A model generated the notes under the pieces. That model was not told where the DNA came from. It did not search any database and worked only from the letters and a program-made list of their open reading frames with translations. Positions 42,880 to 50,990 of a DNA stretch of 64,000 nucleotides are shown here, one piece after another. The position numbers were made by a program, and so were the translations under genes. Numbering within the stretch: the first letter of the stretch is position 1; every line of letters begins with the position of its first letter. The stretch covers positions 140,773 through 204,772 of the forward strand of contig NZ_JADLRJ010000011.1 of assembly GCF_015477355.1 (NCBI RefSeq), read 5' to 3'. The stretch is from Nocardia blacklockiae (GTDB lineage Bacteria > Actinomycetota > Actinomycetes > Mycobacteriales > Mycobacteriaceae).

Positions 42880-44400
42880 ATGCTGATCGGTGACATCGTC
42901 GAATACGGCGCGCGCAAACACCCCGGCCGCGTCGCGGCGCGGTTCGAGGACGAGGTGGTCGACTACGGGCAGCTGCGCGACCGGTGCCGCCGGCTTGCCA
43001 ACGCGTTGCTGGGCGTCGCCGAACCCGGTGACCGCGTGGCGATCCTGTCGGGGAACCGCGCGGAGTACCTGGACTGCTACTACGGCGTGCCGATGGCGGG
43101 AATGGCGTTGACGATCCTGAACTTCCGGCTGCACCCGGACCAGATCGCCGCGCTGCTCCGGCATTCCGGCGCGCGGGTGCTGCTCGTCGCGCCGGAGTTC
43201 GCCGAGGTGGTGGCGCGGCTGCGGGACCGAATTCCCGCGGTGACGACGGTGGTGGCGATCGGCAGCGCGCCGGGGATGCTGAGCTGGGACGAGTTCGCGG
43301 GCTCGGCGGCGGCCGAAATACCCGCCGTGCGAGCCGATTCCGGCGACACGGCCTGGCTGGTGTACACCAGCGGCACGACCGGTGCGCCCAAGGGGGTGAT
43401 GCTGTCGCACCGCAACCTGCTCGCCGGTCTCACCTCCTCGGCGTTGCAGTGGGGGATACCGGAGGAGACGGTGTTCCTGTTCTGCTTCCCGCTGTGCCAC
43501 GTCGGCGGCTACGTCGTGATGGTGAACCACCTGCTCGGCGCGACCGTCGGGATCCTGCGGTCCTACGACAACGCGACCTTCCTGCGGCTGGTGGACGAAT
43601 GGCGGGTCACCCAAACGGGTCTCGCGCCGACGATGATCAACTTCCTGCTGCAGGACCCCGCCCTGGACCGGCATTCGCTGGACACGCTCCAGGCCGTCGG
43701 CTACGGCTCCTCGGCGATCCCGGCGGCCGTGCTGCGCGAGGGCCTGAAGCGGTTCGGCTGCGATTTCTATCAGGGCATGGGCATGACCGAACTCGCCGGG
43801 AACGTGCTGCACTTGGACGAGGCCGCGCACCGGCGGGCCGCGCTCGGCGAGACGCACCTGCTCGCCTCGGCCGGAAAACCGATGCGGCTGGCCGACATTC
43901 GCATCGTCGACGACGAGTTCGCCGACGTGCCACCCGGCGCGGTGGGCGAGATGATCGTGCGCGCCGACCAGGTCACCGCCGGGTACTGGGCCGATCCGGA
44001 GGCGACCGCGGCGGCGTTCACCGACGGCTGGTTCCGCACCGGCGACCTGGTCCGCCAGGACGAGGAGGGATTCGTCTACATCGTCGACCGCAAGAAGGAC
44101 CTCATCATCAGCGGCGGGGAGAACGTGGCCTCGCTGACCGTCGAGCAGGCCCTCTACCGTCACCCCGGCGTCGCCGAGGCGGCCGCCATCGGAGTCCGCG
44201 ACGAGACCTGGGGCGAGGTGGTGTGCGCGGTCGTGGTGCTCCGCGAGGAGGCCACCGCCACCCCCGACGACATCATCGCCACCTGCCGCGACCACCTCGG
44301 CGGCTTCCAGATCCCCCGCCGCGTCGAATTCCTCGACGCACTACCCAAGAACGTGACCGGCAAGATCCTCAAACGCGAACTGCGCGAGCGGTTCTCGTGA
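42880..44400 (+). CDS. Acyl-CoA synthetase (AMP-forming)
   Basis: A 506-residue ANL-superfamily ligase. It has the P-loop YTSGTTGAPKGV, GMGMTELAG, the RTGDLVRQDEEGFVYIVDRKKDLIISGGENV hinge region and the catalytic lysine motif PKNVTGKILKREL. It makes an acyl-CoA from an acid with ATP. GAGGAGTCGGG precedes the ATG. It lies in the same plus-strand unit as the cyclase-family gene, opposite a minus-strand operon of CoA-ester catabolic genes, and its product would enter that pathway. Confidence 0.9.
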   Translation: MLIGDIVEYGARKHPGRVAARFEDEVVDYGQLRDRCRRLANALLGVAEPGDRVAILSGNRAEYLDCYYGVPMAGMALTILNFRLHPDQIAALLRHSGARVLLVAPEFAEVVARLRDRIPAVTTVVAIGSAPGMLSWDEFAGSAAAEIPAVRADSGDTAWLVYTSGTTGAPKGVMLSHRNLLAGLTSSALQWGIPEETVFLFCFPLCHVGGYVVMVNHLLGATVGILRSYDNATFLRLVDEWRVTQTGLAPTMINFLLQDPALDRHSLDTLQAVGYGSSAIPAAVLREGLKRFGCDFYQGMGMTELAGNVLHLDEAAHRRAALGETHLLASAGKPMRLADIRIVDDEFADVPPGAVGEMIVRADQVTAGYWADPEATAAAFTDGWFRTGDLVRQDEEGFVYIVDRKKDLIISGGENVASLTVEQALYRHPGVAEAAAIGVRDETWGEVVCAVVVLREEATATPDDIIATCRDHLGGFQIPRRVEFLDALPKNVTGKILKRELRERFS

Positions 44401-44421
44401 ACGAGTAGACACCGAAACCGT

Positions 44422-44466
44422 CGCGCCCGCGACGACCGGAAGACATTTCCGGTTGTCGCGGGCGCG
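44422..44466. terminator. Bidirectional hairpin terminator between convergent genes
   Basis: CGCGCCCGCGAC-G-ACCGGA (44422-44440) pairs with TCCGGT-T-GTCGCGGGCGCG (44448-44466), a 19-pair stem with a single G-T wobble and a 7-base loop. It lies between the stop codons of the ligase and the APH-type gene. Confidence 0.75.
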
Positions 44467-44482
44467 GTCGGACGGCGGTGGC

Positions 44483-45880
44483 CTATGCGGGTGCCGCGGT
44501 GTCGCGCAGGTGGCGGGGGTTCGCGACGTGGAGGCGGGCGAGGACGGCGAGGGTGGTGAGGTGGCGGACGTCGGTGTCGTCGTAGGGGAGTTCGGCTGTG
44601 CGTAGTCGGTGGGCCAGGGTTGCCTCGGAGTCGCAGTGCAGGGTGGTGAGTAGGCGGTGGAGTTCGGTGGTGGGGGTGGGGCCGGCGCGGAGTTCGCGGG
44701 TCGCGGTGGTGAGCAGGTTGGCGCAGACGCGGAGGAGGTAGCGCTCGCGGGCATGGTCCGCGCTGAGGGCGGGGGCGATGTCGGTCGCGAGGGTTTCGGT
44801 GACGAGATCGAGGATTTCGGCCGCGTCGGGGCGGTCGTGCACGGTCGGCGGCGGCGCGGCGGACGCGGGGACGGTGACCGCATCGTCGAGCAGGCCGAGC
44901 ACGGCGAGCAGGTCGTACTCGGATTCGCAGACGCGGCGGCCGATGGCGGCGAACTCGAGCGAACGCTCCGCACCGCTGTGGTGGCGTTCGGCCTGGAACA
45001 TGCTGAGCACCAACCACTTCAGCGTGCCGAAGACCTCCCACCACCGCAGCTCCGCCGCGGCGGGCCGCACGCCGGTGGCCCGCTCGTACCCGTCGAGCAG
45101 CTGTTCGCGGGTGCCGAGTCCGCCGACCGGGGCGCTCGCGCCGAAGCGCCAGGCCCGCACGCACAGCCAGCCCAGATCCTCGACGGGGTTGCCGAGGTGC
45201 GCCAGCTCCCAGTCCAGCACCGCGCGCACGCCGTCCGGTTCGACGAGGAAGTTGCCGAGCCGGAAGTCGCCGTGCACCAGCGCTTTCGGCCGTGGCCGGG
45301 GCGGGTGGTCGCGCAGCCAGCGCAGACCCATCTCGACCACCGGGCGGGGATCGTCGAGGTCGCGGTAGATCCGCTCGAGCGCGTCGAGGGGATCCTCGTC
45401 GTCGAGCATGCCGAGGGTGTCGAGCGGGGTGCGGTGGATGCGGCCGAGCACCTCGCCGAGTTCTTCGGCGAGCCGGTCGCGCAGCGGCGCGAACTCCGGA
45501 TCACGTTGCAGCTTACGGGGAATCGACTCCCCGACGACCAGCTCCATCAGCAGGTACGGAGCTTCGATCCCCGGCGCGGTGTCGGCGGCGTCGAGGACGG
45601 CCGGGACCGGGACACCCGCCGCGGCGGCCGCCCGCAGGCAGGCCGCCTCGGCACGCATCCGGGCGGCGTCGCCGTGCCCCGGCGGATCGCGGCGCAGCAC
45701 CGCGCGCACCGGCGCACCGGTGTCGTCGCGGCCGGCGACCGCGTACACCTGCCGACTCGCGCCGCCGGTGAACTGCCGCAACTCCACCTCGGCGAGCGCG
45801 GTCCCGGTGGCCGCCGCGAGCACCGCACGAACCCCCTCGGCCAGCGAAACCGGTTGCGCGGTAGTGCGTTCCGATGTCAT
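44483..45880 (-). CDS. APH-like acyl-CoA-pathway kinase fused to DUF6285
   Basis: A 465-residue two-domain protein. Residues 1 to about 340 form an aminoglycoside-phosphotransferase-like kinase domain (FTGGASRQVYAV, catalytic HGDFRLGN at 203-210, metal site LDWELAHLGNP at 222-232). This subfamily is the one joined to acyl-CoA dehydrogenases in ACAD10/11. Residues about 346-465 (HDRPDAAEILDLVTETLATDIAPAL...) match the DUF6285 domain, usually a separate ORF next to the kinase. The start overlaps the ACAD stop (ATGA). Lva/ACAD11 precedents phosphorylate 4-hydroxyacyl-CoA; the actual substrate here is not known. It is not expected to confer aminoglycoside resistance. Confidence 0.85.
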   Translation of the reverse strand: MTSERTTAQPVSLAEGVRAVLAAATGTALAEVELRQFTGGASRQVYAVAGRDDTGAPVRAVLRRDPPGHGDAARMRAEAACLRAAAAAGVPVPAVLDAADTAPGIEAPYLLMELVVGESIPRKLQRDPEFAPLRDRLAEELGEVLGRIHRTPLDTLGMLDDEDPLDALERIYRDLDDPRPVVEMGLRWLRDHPPRPRPKALVHGDFRLGNFLVEPDGVRAVLDWELAHLGNPVEDLGWLCVRAWRFGASAPVGGLGTREQLLDGYERATGVRPAAAELRWWEVFGTLKWLVLSMFQAERHHSGAERSLEFAAIGRRVCESEYDLLAVLGLLDDAVTVPASAAPPPTVHDRPDAAEILDLVTETLATDIAPALSADHARERYLLRVCANLLTTATRELRAGPTPTTELHRLLTTLHCDSEATLAHRLRTAELPYDDTDVRHLTTLAVLARLHVANPRHLRDTAAPA

Positions 45881-47055
45881 CGCCACGGCGCGGCCTCCGG
45901 GGAGCGCAGCAGCCGGCGCGCGGTGGACATGCGGTGCACCTCGTCGGGGCCGTCGTAGACGCGGGCGTTGCGCGCCTGCCGGTACATGCGCTCGAGCGGC
46001 GTGTCGGCCGTCAGCCCGAGCGCACCGTGCACCTGGATGGCGCGATCGACGACGTTGTGCAGCATGCGCGCACCCCAGAACTTCACCAGGCCGACCCGCA
46101 CCCGGTAGTCCTCGCCCGCGTCCATCGCGCGGGCGGCGTCGAGGGTCATCAGCCGCGCGGCGTGGATCTCGGCGGCGGATTCGGCGATGTACCGGTGGAT
46201 CTCGCCCTTCTCCGCGAGCAGCGAACCGTGCGCGTAACGGGTGTTGGCGCGCTCGCACATCAGCTCGTAGGCCCGCTGTGCCTGCCCCAGCCAGCGCATG
46301 CAGTGGAAGATTCGGCCGGGGCCGAGCCGGTCCTGCGCCACCGCGAAGCCCGCGCCGCGCGCGCCGAGCAGGCTGTCGACGGGAACCCGCACGTCGGTGA
46401 GCCGGACCTCGTAGTGGTCGCTCGGGTTGTGGCCCATGGTCGGGATGGACCGCACGATCTCGAAGCCGGGCGTGTCGGTGGGCACGATGATCGCGCTGAT
46501 CCGGGCGTGCCGGGGCGCCGACTCGGGTTCGGTGCGGGCGAAGACGGTGCAGTAGGCGGCCTGCCGCACGCCGGTGGTGAACCACTTGTGCCCGTTGATG
46601 ACCCACTGGTCGCCGTCGAGGTCGGCGCGGGTGGCGATGAGGGTGGGATCGGAGCCCGCGACCTCCGGTTCGGTCAGGCCCACCGAGGGCAGCACCTCCC
46701 CGGCCACCATGGGCGGGATCCAGCGGCGGCGCTGCTCGTCGCTGCCGTGCCGGTGCAGCATCAGGGTGTCCTGCATGGACACCGAACCGACCGCCAGCTG
46801 CCCGAATTCGGAACGGCCGATGATCTCGTTGAGATAGACGAAATCCAGGAACGGCACGCCGCCACCGCCGAGTTCGGCCGGATGGCCCAGGGCCCACAGC
46901 CCGAGTTCCTTCGCGCGGTCGCGCAATCCTGCCAGCGCGGCGTCCGCCTCCGGCCCCTCCGTGCCCAGCACGGGTTCCCGCGGTATCACCTCGTCGTCGA
47001 TGAAAGCCCGCATGCGCGTGGTCAATTCGGCGATATCGCCGTTCCGCTCGGTCAT
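45877..47055 (-). CDS. Acyl-CoA dehydrogenase, ACAD10/11-like
   Basis: A 392-residue FAD-dependent acyl-CoA dehydrogenase. It has the FAD/substrate loops SVGLTEPEVAGSDPT and WVINGHKWFTTGV, and the C-terminal YRQARNARVYDGPDEVHRM, characteristic of the ACAD10/11 clade. The flanking kinase is of the same system. The stop overlaps the kinase start, implying coupled translation. It probably oxidises or dehydrates an acyl-CoA formed by the ligase; the chain length is unknown. Confidence 0.9.
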   Translation of the reverse strand: MTERNGDIAELTTRMRAFIDDEVIPREPVLGTEGPEADAALAGLRDRAKELGLWALGHPAELGGGGVPFLDFVYLNEIIGRSEFGQLAVGSVSMQDTLMLHRHGSDEQRRRWIPPMVAGEVLPSVGLTEPEVAGSDPTLIATRADLDGDQWVINGHKWFTTGVRQAAYCTVFARTEPESAPRHARISAIIVPTDTPGFEIVRSIPTMGHNPSDHYEVRLTDVRVPVDSLLGARGAGFAVAQDRLGPGRIFHCMRWLGQAQRAYELMCERANTRYAHGSLLAEKGEIHRYIAESAAEIHAARLMTLDAARAMDAGEDYRVRVGLVKFWGARMLHNVVDRAIQVHGALGLTADTPLERMYRQARNARVYDGPDEVHRMSTARRLLRSPEAAPWR

Positions 47056-47059
47056 CGCG

Positions 47060-47446
47060 TCAGCCCTTCCGGCCGGCGGCGGACAGTGCGCGCAGCGCGC
47101 GCGTCGCCGCCGAGTCGACGTATTCGTCGATGCGGGTGATCCGGCCGTGCTCGACCCGCACGAACAGGCTCGCCGGTACTTCCAGCGGACCGTGCCCCGG
47201 CACGTTACCGCGCAGCACGTGTTGCTGGGCGAAGCCGTCGGGCAGCGGGTAGCGCCGAATGTCTTCGTAGCGAAGGTTTTCCACTGTGCGCGACAACCAG
47301 CGCAGCACCCGCAGATTCTCCGTGACGCTCTGCTCGGTGCCCTCGTCGTTGTGCCAGATCCGTGCGTCGGGCGCGTACAGCTCGGTCAGTGTCGCCGCGT
47401 CGCCGGCGCTGACGGCGGCGAAGAAGCGATCGGCCAGTTCGTCCAT
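47060..47446 (-). CDS. SnoaL-like / NTF2-fold protein
   Basis: A 128-residue protein of the SnoaL/NTF2 fold (MDELADRFFAAVSAGDAATLTELYAPDARIWHND ... FVRVEHGRITRIDEYVD), with the conserved cone-shaped-fold strands. Family members include small hydrolases, isomerases and dehydratases. GAGGAGG precedes the ATG, and the ACAD start follows four bases after its stop. In this operon it may isomerise or hydrate a CoA-pathway intermediate, but no catalytic residue can be assigned with confidence. Confidence 0.8.
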   Translation of the reverse strand: MDELADRFFAAVSAGDAATLTELYAPDARIWHNDEGTEQSVTENLRVLRWLSRTVENLRYEDIRRYPLPDGFAQQHVLRGNVPGHGPLEVPASLFVRVEHGRITRIDEYVDSAATRALRALSAAGRKG

Positions 47447-47496
47447 GTGCGGACCTCCTCCGAGGCGATGCGATGATTCGTTCCCGCGCGGGGGCC

Positions 47497-48414
47497 TCAG
47501 GCCCGCGCCGGGTGCGCGGGGACCAGGCGGCCACCGGCGGCGAGTAGGTTGCTGTCCAACGGTTTTCCGAGCAGGCGCGAGATCAGCCGCGCGGCGTCGA
47601 GCGTCCGGTCGAGATCGATGCCGGTGCCGATGCCGCCGTCCTCGAACAGGTACACCAGTTCCTCGGTGGCGATGTTCCCGCTGGCGTTCGGCGCGAAGGG
47701 GCACCCGCCGATACCGCCGGCGGAGGCGTCGAAGCGGCGGACGCCGTGCTGGTAGGCGGCCCAGGCATTGGCCAGGCCCTGTCCACGTGTGTTGTGCAGG
47801 TGCACGGCCAGGTCGGTGTCCGGGGCGGCGGCGCGCACGCGGGTGAGGACGTCGCCCATCCGGATCGGCGAGGCGGTGCCGACGGTGTCCGCGACCGCGA
47901 GCGCGTCGGCTCCCGAATCGACTGCGCGCGCGGCGATCTCGACGACCCGGACGGGCGGGGTGGGTCCGTCGAAGGGGCAGTCGAAGGCGATGGCGACGAT
48001 CACCTCGAGCTGCCCGCCCGCCGCGTGCACGAGATCGGCGATCGGCGCGACGAGCGCGACCGACTCGTCGCTGCCGCGCCCCACATTGGCCCGGCTGTGC
48101 CCCTCGGAGGCCGACACCACGTACTCGAGCCGGGTCATCCCCGCCGCCAGCGCCCGCCGCACCCCGCCGAGCCCGGCGACCAACGCCGAGAACTCCACCC
48201 GCGGCCACCGATGCAGTTGTGCGGCAACCTGTTCGGCGTCGGCGAGGGCGGGCACCGCGCGCGGGGAGACGAAGGAGGTGGCCTCGATGCGGCGCACCCC
48301 GGTCGCGACCAGTGCCTCGAGGAACTCGAGCTTGGCCGCGGTGGGCAGCGGCCGCTCGATCTGCAATCCGTCGCGCGGGCCGACCTCGCGGATGTCGACG
48401 GCCGGGGCGCTCAT
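47497..48414 (-). CDS. Hydroxymethylglutaryl-CoA lyase-like enzyme
   Basis: A 305-residue TIM-barrel aldol-type lyase of the HMG-CoA lyase family: IREVGPRDGLQIE at the N-terminus, LHNTRGQGLANAWAA, and the C-terminal signature GGIGGCPFAPNASGNIATEE with the catalytic loop cysteine. The family cleaves 3-hydroxy-3-methylglutaryl-CoA or related 3-hydroxyacyl-CoAs to acetyl-CoA and a keto product. The start overlaps the CaiB stop (ATGA). Neighbouring CoA-ester enzymes suggest a branched-chain or citramalyl-like substrate rather than leucine degradation itself. Confidence 0.87.
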   Translation of the reverse strand: MSAPAVDIREVGPRDGLQIERPLPTAAKLEFLEALVATGVRRIEATSFVSPRAVPALADAEQVAAQLHRWPRVEFSALVAGLGGVRRALAAGMTRLEYVVSASEGHSRANVGRGSDESVALVAPIADLVHAAGGQLEVIVAIAFDCPFDGPTPPVRVVEIAARAVDSGADALAVADTVGTASPIRMGDVLTRVRAAAPDTDLAVHLHNTRGQGLANAWAAYQHGVRRFDASAGGIGGCPFAPNASGNIATEELVYLFEDGGIGTGIDLDRTLDAARLISRLLGKPLDSNLLAAGGRLVPAHPARA

Positions 48415-49649
48415 GCGATCGTGCCCGCGGCGCGCAGGCCGGCCAGCCGATCGGCGTCGTAGCCGAGCAGACCGCCCAGGACCTCGTCGGTGTGGGTGCC
48501 GGGCCGGCTCGCGCCACCCCATCGGACGCCGCCGGCGGTGTCGCTGAGCCGGGGCACGACCCCGACGCCCTTGGCGGGGACCGGGTCGTACTCGGGGTCG
48601 CCGGGAGCGTGCGAGGGGTCGACGTGGTCGACGAAGATTCCGCGTGCGGTGAACTGTGGATCGCTCATCACCTCGGCGACCGTGTTCACCGGGCCCGCCA
48701 CCACTCCGTGCTCGGCCAGCAGGTCGATCAGCTCGGCCGCGGTGAAATCGCCCGCCCAGGTGGCGATCAGCTCGTCGAGTTCGTCTTGGCGTTCACCGCG
48801 CGCGCCGTGCGTGGCGTAGCGGGGGTCGGTGGCGAGTTCGGCGCGGCCCATCGCGGCGGCGAGGCGGCCGAACACGGTGTCCTGGTTGGCCGCGATGATC
48901 ACCCACAGCCCGTCCTTCGCCCGGTACAGGTTCGAGGGCGCCACCCGGTCGAGCCGGGTGCCCGACGGCTGCCGCACGTGCCCGGTCTTGTGGTAGTCGG
49001 GAATCGTCGACTCCTGGATGGCCAGCGACGCCTCGGTCAGCGCGGCGTCGACGATCTGACCGCGGCCGGTGCGCTCGCGCACCAGCAGCGCGGCGAGCAC
49101 GCCCTGAAAAGCGAACAGGCCCGCGAGGCTGTCACCCAGCGACAAGGCCAGCCGCGGCGGCGCCTGTCCCGGGAAACCGTTGAGGTGGCGCAGTCCGCTG
49201 ATGCCCTCGGCGACCGAGGCGTACCCGGGCCGCGACGCGTAGGGCCCGGTCTGCCCGTACCCGGAGACCCGGGCCAGCACCAGCTCCGGCCGCTCCGCAC
49301 CGAGCACGTCGTAGCCGAGGCCCCAGCGTTCGAGCGTGCCGGGGCGGAAACTCTCCACCACCACGTCGGCCGTGCGCACCAGCTCGAGGAAGACCTCGCG
49401 GCCCGCGGCGGTGCGCAGATCCAGGCTCACGCAGCGCTTGTTGCGGGCGTGCACGGTCCAGAAGTACTGGTGACCGCCCGCTGCCTGACCCCAATCCCGC
49501 AGCGGGTCGGGCCGATCCGGGGCTTCGATCTTGATCACGTCGGCACCCATGTCGCCGAGCAGACGGCCGCAGTACGGTCCCGCGATCAGCGTGCCGAGTT
49601 CGAGGACCCGGTAACCGTCCAGCGGGCCGGGTGGGGGAGCTGATGACAT
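48411..49649 (-). CDS. CaiB/BaiF family CoA transferase
   Basis: A 412-residue family III CoA transferase: LDGYRVLELGTLIAGPYCGRLLGDMGADVIKIE at the start, NKRCVSLDLR, VVVESFRPGTLERWGLGYD, and the aspartate in SLGDSLAGLFAFQGVL expected to form the covalent CoA-anhydride. It moves CoA between an acid and a donor such as succinyl-CoA. It overlaps the HMG-CoA-lyase-like gene and is separated by 26 bp from the TetR gene. Together with the lyase it could generate and split a 3-hydroxyacyl-CoA. Confidence 0.88.
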   Translation of the reverse strand: MSSAPPPGPLDGYRVLELGTLIAGPYCGRLLGDMGADVIKIEAPDRPDPLRDWGQAAGGHQYFWTVHARNKRCVSLDLRTAAGREVFLELVRTADVVVESFRPGTLERWGLGYDVLGAERPELVLARVSGYGQTGPYASRPGYASVAEGISGLRHLNGFPGQAPPRLALSLGDSLAGLFAFQGVLAALLVRERTGRGQIVDAALTEASLAIQESTIPDYHKTGHVRQPSGTRLDRVAPSNLYRAKDGLWVIIAANQDTVFGRLAAAMGRAELATDPRYATHGARGERQDELDELIATWAGDFTAAELIDLLAEHGVVAGPVNTVAEVMSDPQFTARGIFVDHVDPSHAPGDPEYDPVPAKGVGVVPRLSDTAGGVRWGGASRPGTHTDEVLGGLLGYDADRLAGLRAAGTIA

Positions 49650-49675
49650 GGTGCCTCCTGACTCGGCGCCGGGTG

Positions 49676-50311
49676 TTACTTGTCGTCCGGGTCGAGCCCG
49701 AGTGCGCTGACCGACATCCGGTCGAGGGTGTCGAGCAGGGCCTCCTCATCGGCGTCCTCGCCCTGGATCAGCCACAGGTAGAGGGTGTGCTCGATCATCG
49801 CCGACATGGCGCGCGCGGCCAGCTCCGGATCGAGCTCGCGCCGGACCAGGCCCTCGCCCTGCCAGCGCGCGATGGCCCGCGCCGACCGCTCGATGAGCTG
49901 CCGCCGATGCTCGTGGCGCAACTGCCGGAACTGCTCGTTGAACGTGGCGACCTGTTCGACGATCGCCATCATCCGGGCATTGCGCCGATACGCCTGGTAA
50001 TAGGAGCGATTCGCGGCGATCAGCCGCGCGGTGGGGGACAGGTCGGCCGGGGCCGGCTCGCGGCGGTGCATATCCTCGAACAACCGGGTGCTCAACTCGC
50101 CGAAGACATCTTCCTTCGACTCGAAGTAGCGGTAGAAGGTGCCGTAGGAGACATTGGCCTCCTGCGCGATCTGCTCGACCCGGGTGTCGAGAAATCCGAC
50201 GGACTCGAATACGGTGCGCGCCGCGTCCAGCAACGCGTCGCGCGTCTTTCGGCCCCGCGCCGTCAAGGTGTCGACCGCGGCGGGGGCGCTATTGACAGAT
50301 GACTTCGGCAC
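49676..50311 (-). CDS. TetR family regulator of the catabolic locus
   Basis: A 211-residue TetR protein with helix-turn-helix KTRDALLDAARTVFESVGFLDTRVEQIAQEANVSYGTFYRYFESKEDVF and a C-terminal ligand domain. It is the first gene of the minus-strand operon (49676 down to 44483) and is divergent from the VOC gene. An 18-bp palindrome at 50336-50353 in the divergent gap, and its near-identical copy upstream of the cyclase gene, are the probable binding sites, giving autoregulation and control of all three transcripts. Confidence 0.87.
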   Translation of the reverse strand: MPKSSVNSAPAAVDTLTARGRKTRDALLDAARTVFESVGFLDTRVEQIAQEANVSYGTFYRYFESKEDVFGELSTRLFEDMHRREPAPADLSPTARLIAANRSYYQAYRRNARMMAIVEQVATFNEQFRQLRHEHRRQLIERSARAIARWQGEGLVRRELDPELAARAMSAMIEHTLYLWLIQGEDADEEALLDTLDRMSVSALGLDPDDK

Positions 50312-50335
50312 GGCTCACACTATCCAACAACATGA

Positions 50336-50353
50336 CATGACTGTCAAGTCATG
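50336..50353. promoter_or_regulatory. Operator palindrome, copy 2
   Basis: CATGACTGTCAAGTCATG, of the form CATGAC-N6-GTCATG, lies 24 bp upstream of the TetR start and 33 bp upstream of the VOC start. Flanking AACATGA and TGTT extend the dyad. It is the likely site for the adjacent TetR protein. See also 41891-41908. Confidence 0.8.
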
Positions 50354-50386
50354 TTGCGCGGGGGCTTCATCACCGGAAGGACAGCT

Positions 50387-50953
50387 ATGAACAGCGCCAA
50401 CCCGAAATATCAACTACGCGGAATCAACCATCTCGCCCTGGTGTGTTCCGATATGCGCCGGACGATCGAATTCTATTCGGGAACGCTCGGCATGCCGCTG
50501 GTCAAGACTATCGAATTGCCCGGTGATCTGGGCCAGCATTTCTTCTTCGACTGCGGCGGCGGGAACACCCTCGCCTTCTTCTGGCTCGCGGACGCGCCCG
50601 ACGCCGCGCCGGGCCTCGCGGCGCCGAAGGGACTGCCCGACGAGGGCGAATTGCTCAGCGGCGTCGGATCGATGAATCACGTGGCCTTCGCCGTCCCGCC
50701 GGAGCAGTTCGACGAATACTACGAGCGGCTGCGGGCCGAGGGCGTCAAAGTGAGCCGCGTGCTGAACCACGACGACAGCCCCAAAGGCGTATCGCGCGAG
50801 GTGCACGAGGGCACGTTCGTGCGGTCGTTCTATTTCCAGGACCCCGACGGGGTGCTGCTCGAATTCGCCTGCTGGACACGCGCCTTCACCGAGGCCGACG
50901 TCGCCCACGAGCCGAAGACCGCCGCCGACCGCCGCGTCCCCGCCGGTCGCTGA
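50387..50953 (+). CDS. VOC-superfamily (glyoxalase/extradiol dioxygenase-like) protein
   Basis: A 188-residue single-domain VOC protein with the betaalphabetabetabeta pattern: GINHLALVCSDMRRTIEFYSGTLGMPLV, VGSMNHVAFAVPPEQFDEYYERLRA and FYFQDPDGVLLEFACW. The metal-site residues include the His in INHLA, the His in MNHVA and the Glu in LLEF. AAGGAC precedes the ATG. It is the first gene of a plus-strand pair divergent from the TetR gene. It could be a dioxygenase, epimerase or glyoxalase-type enzyme of the catabolic pathway. Confidence 0.82.
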   Translation: MNSANPKYQLRGINHLALVCSDMRRTIEFYSGTLGMPLVKTIELPGDLGQHFFFDCGGGNTLAFFWLADAPDAAPGLAAPKGLPDEGELLSGVGSMNHVAFAVPPEQFDEYYERLRAEGVKVSRVLNHDDSPKGVSREVHEGTFVRSFYFQDPDGVLLEFACWTRAFTEADVAHEPKTAADRRVPAGR

Positions 50954-50990
50954 GCCCCGAGAACCGCACCACCCGAGAGGAATTCGCACC

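Noticed and set aside
44483-45880. An aminoglycoside-resistance gene.
   Set aside because: The kinase fold is shared, but the clade, DUF6285 fusion and coupling to an acyl-CoA dehydrogenase fit CoA-ester metabolism.
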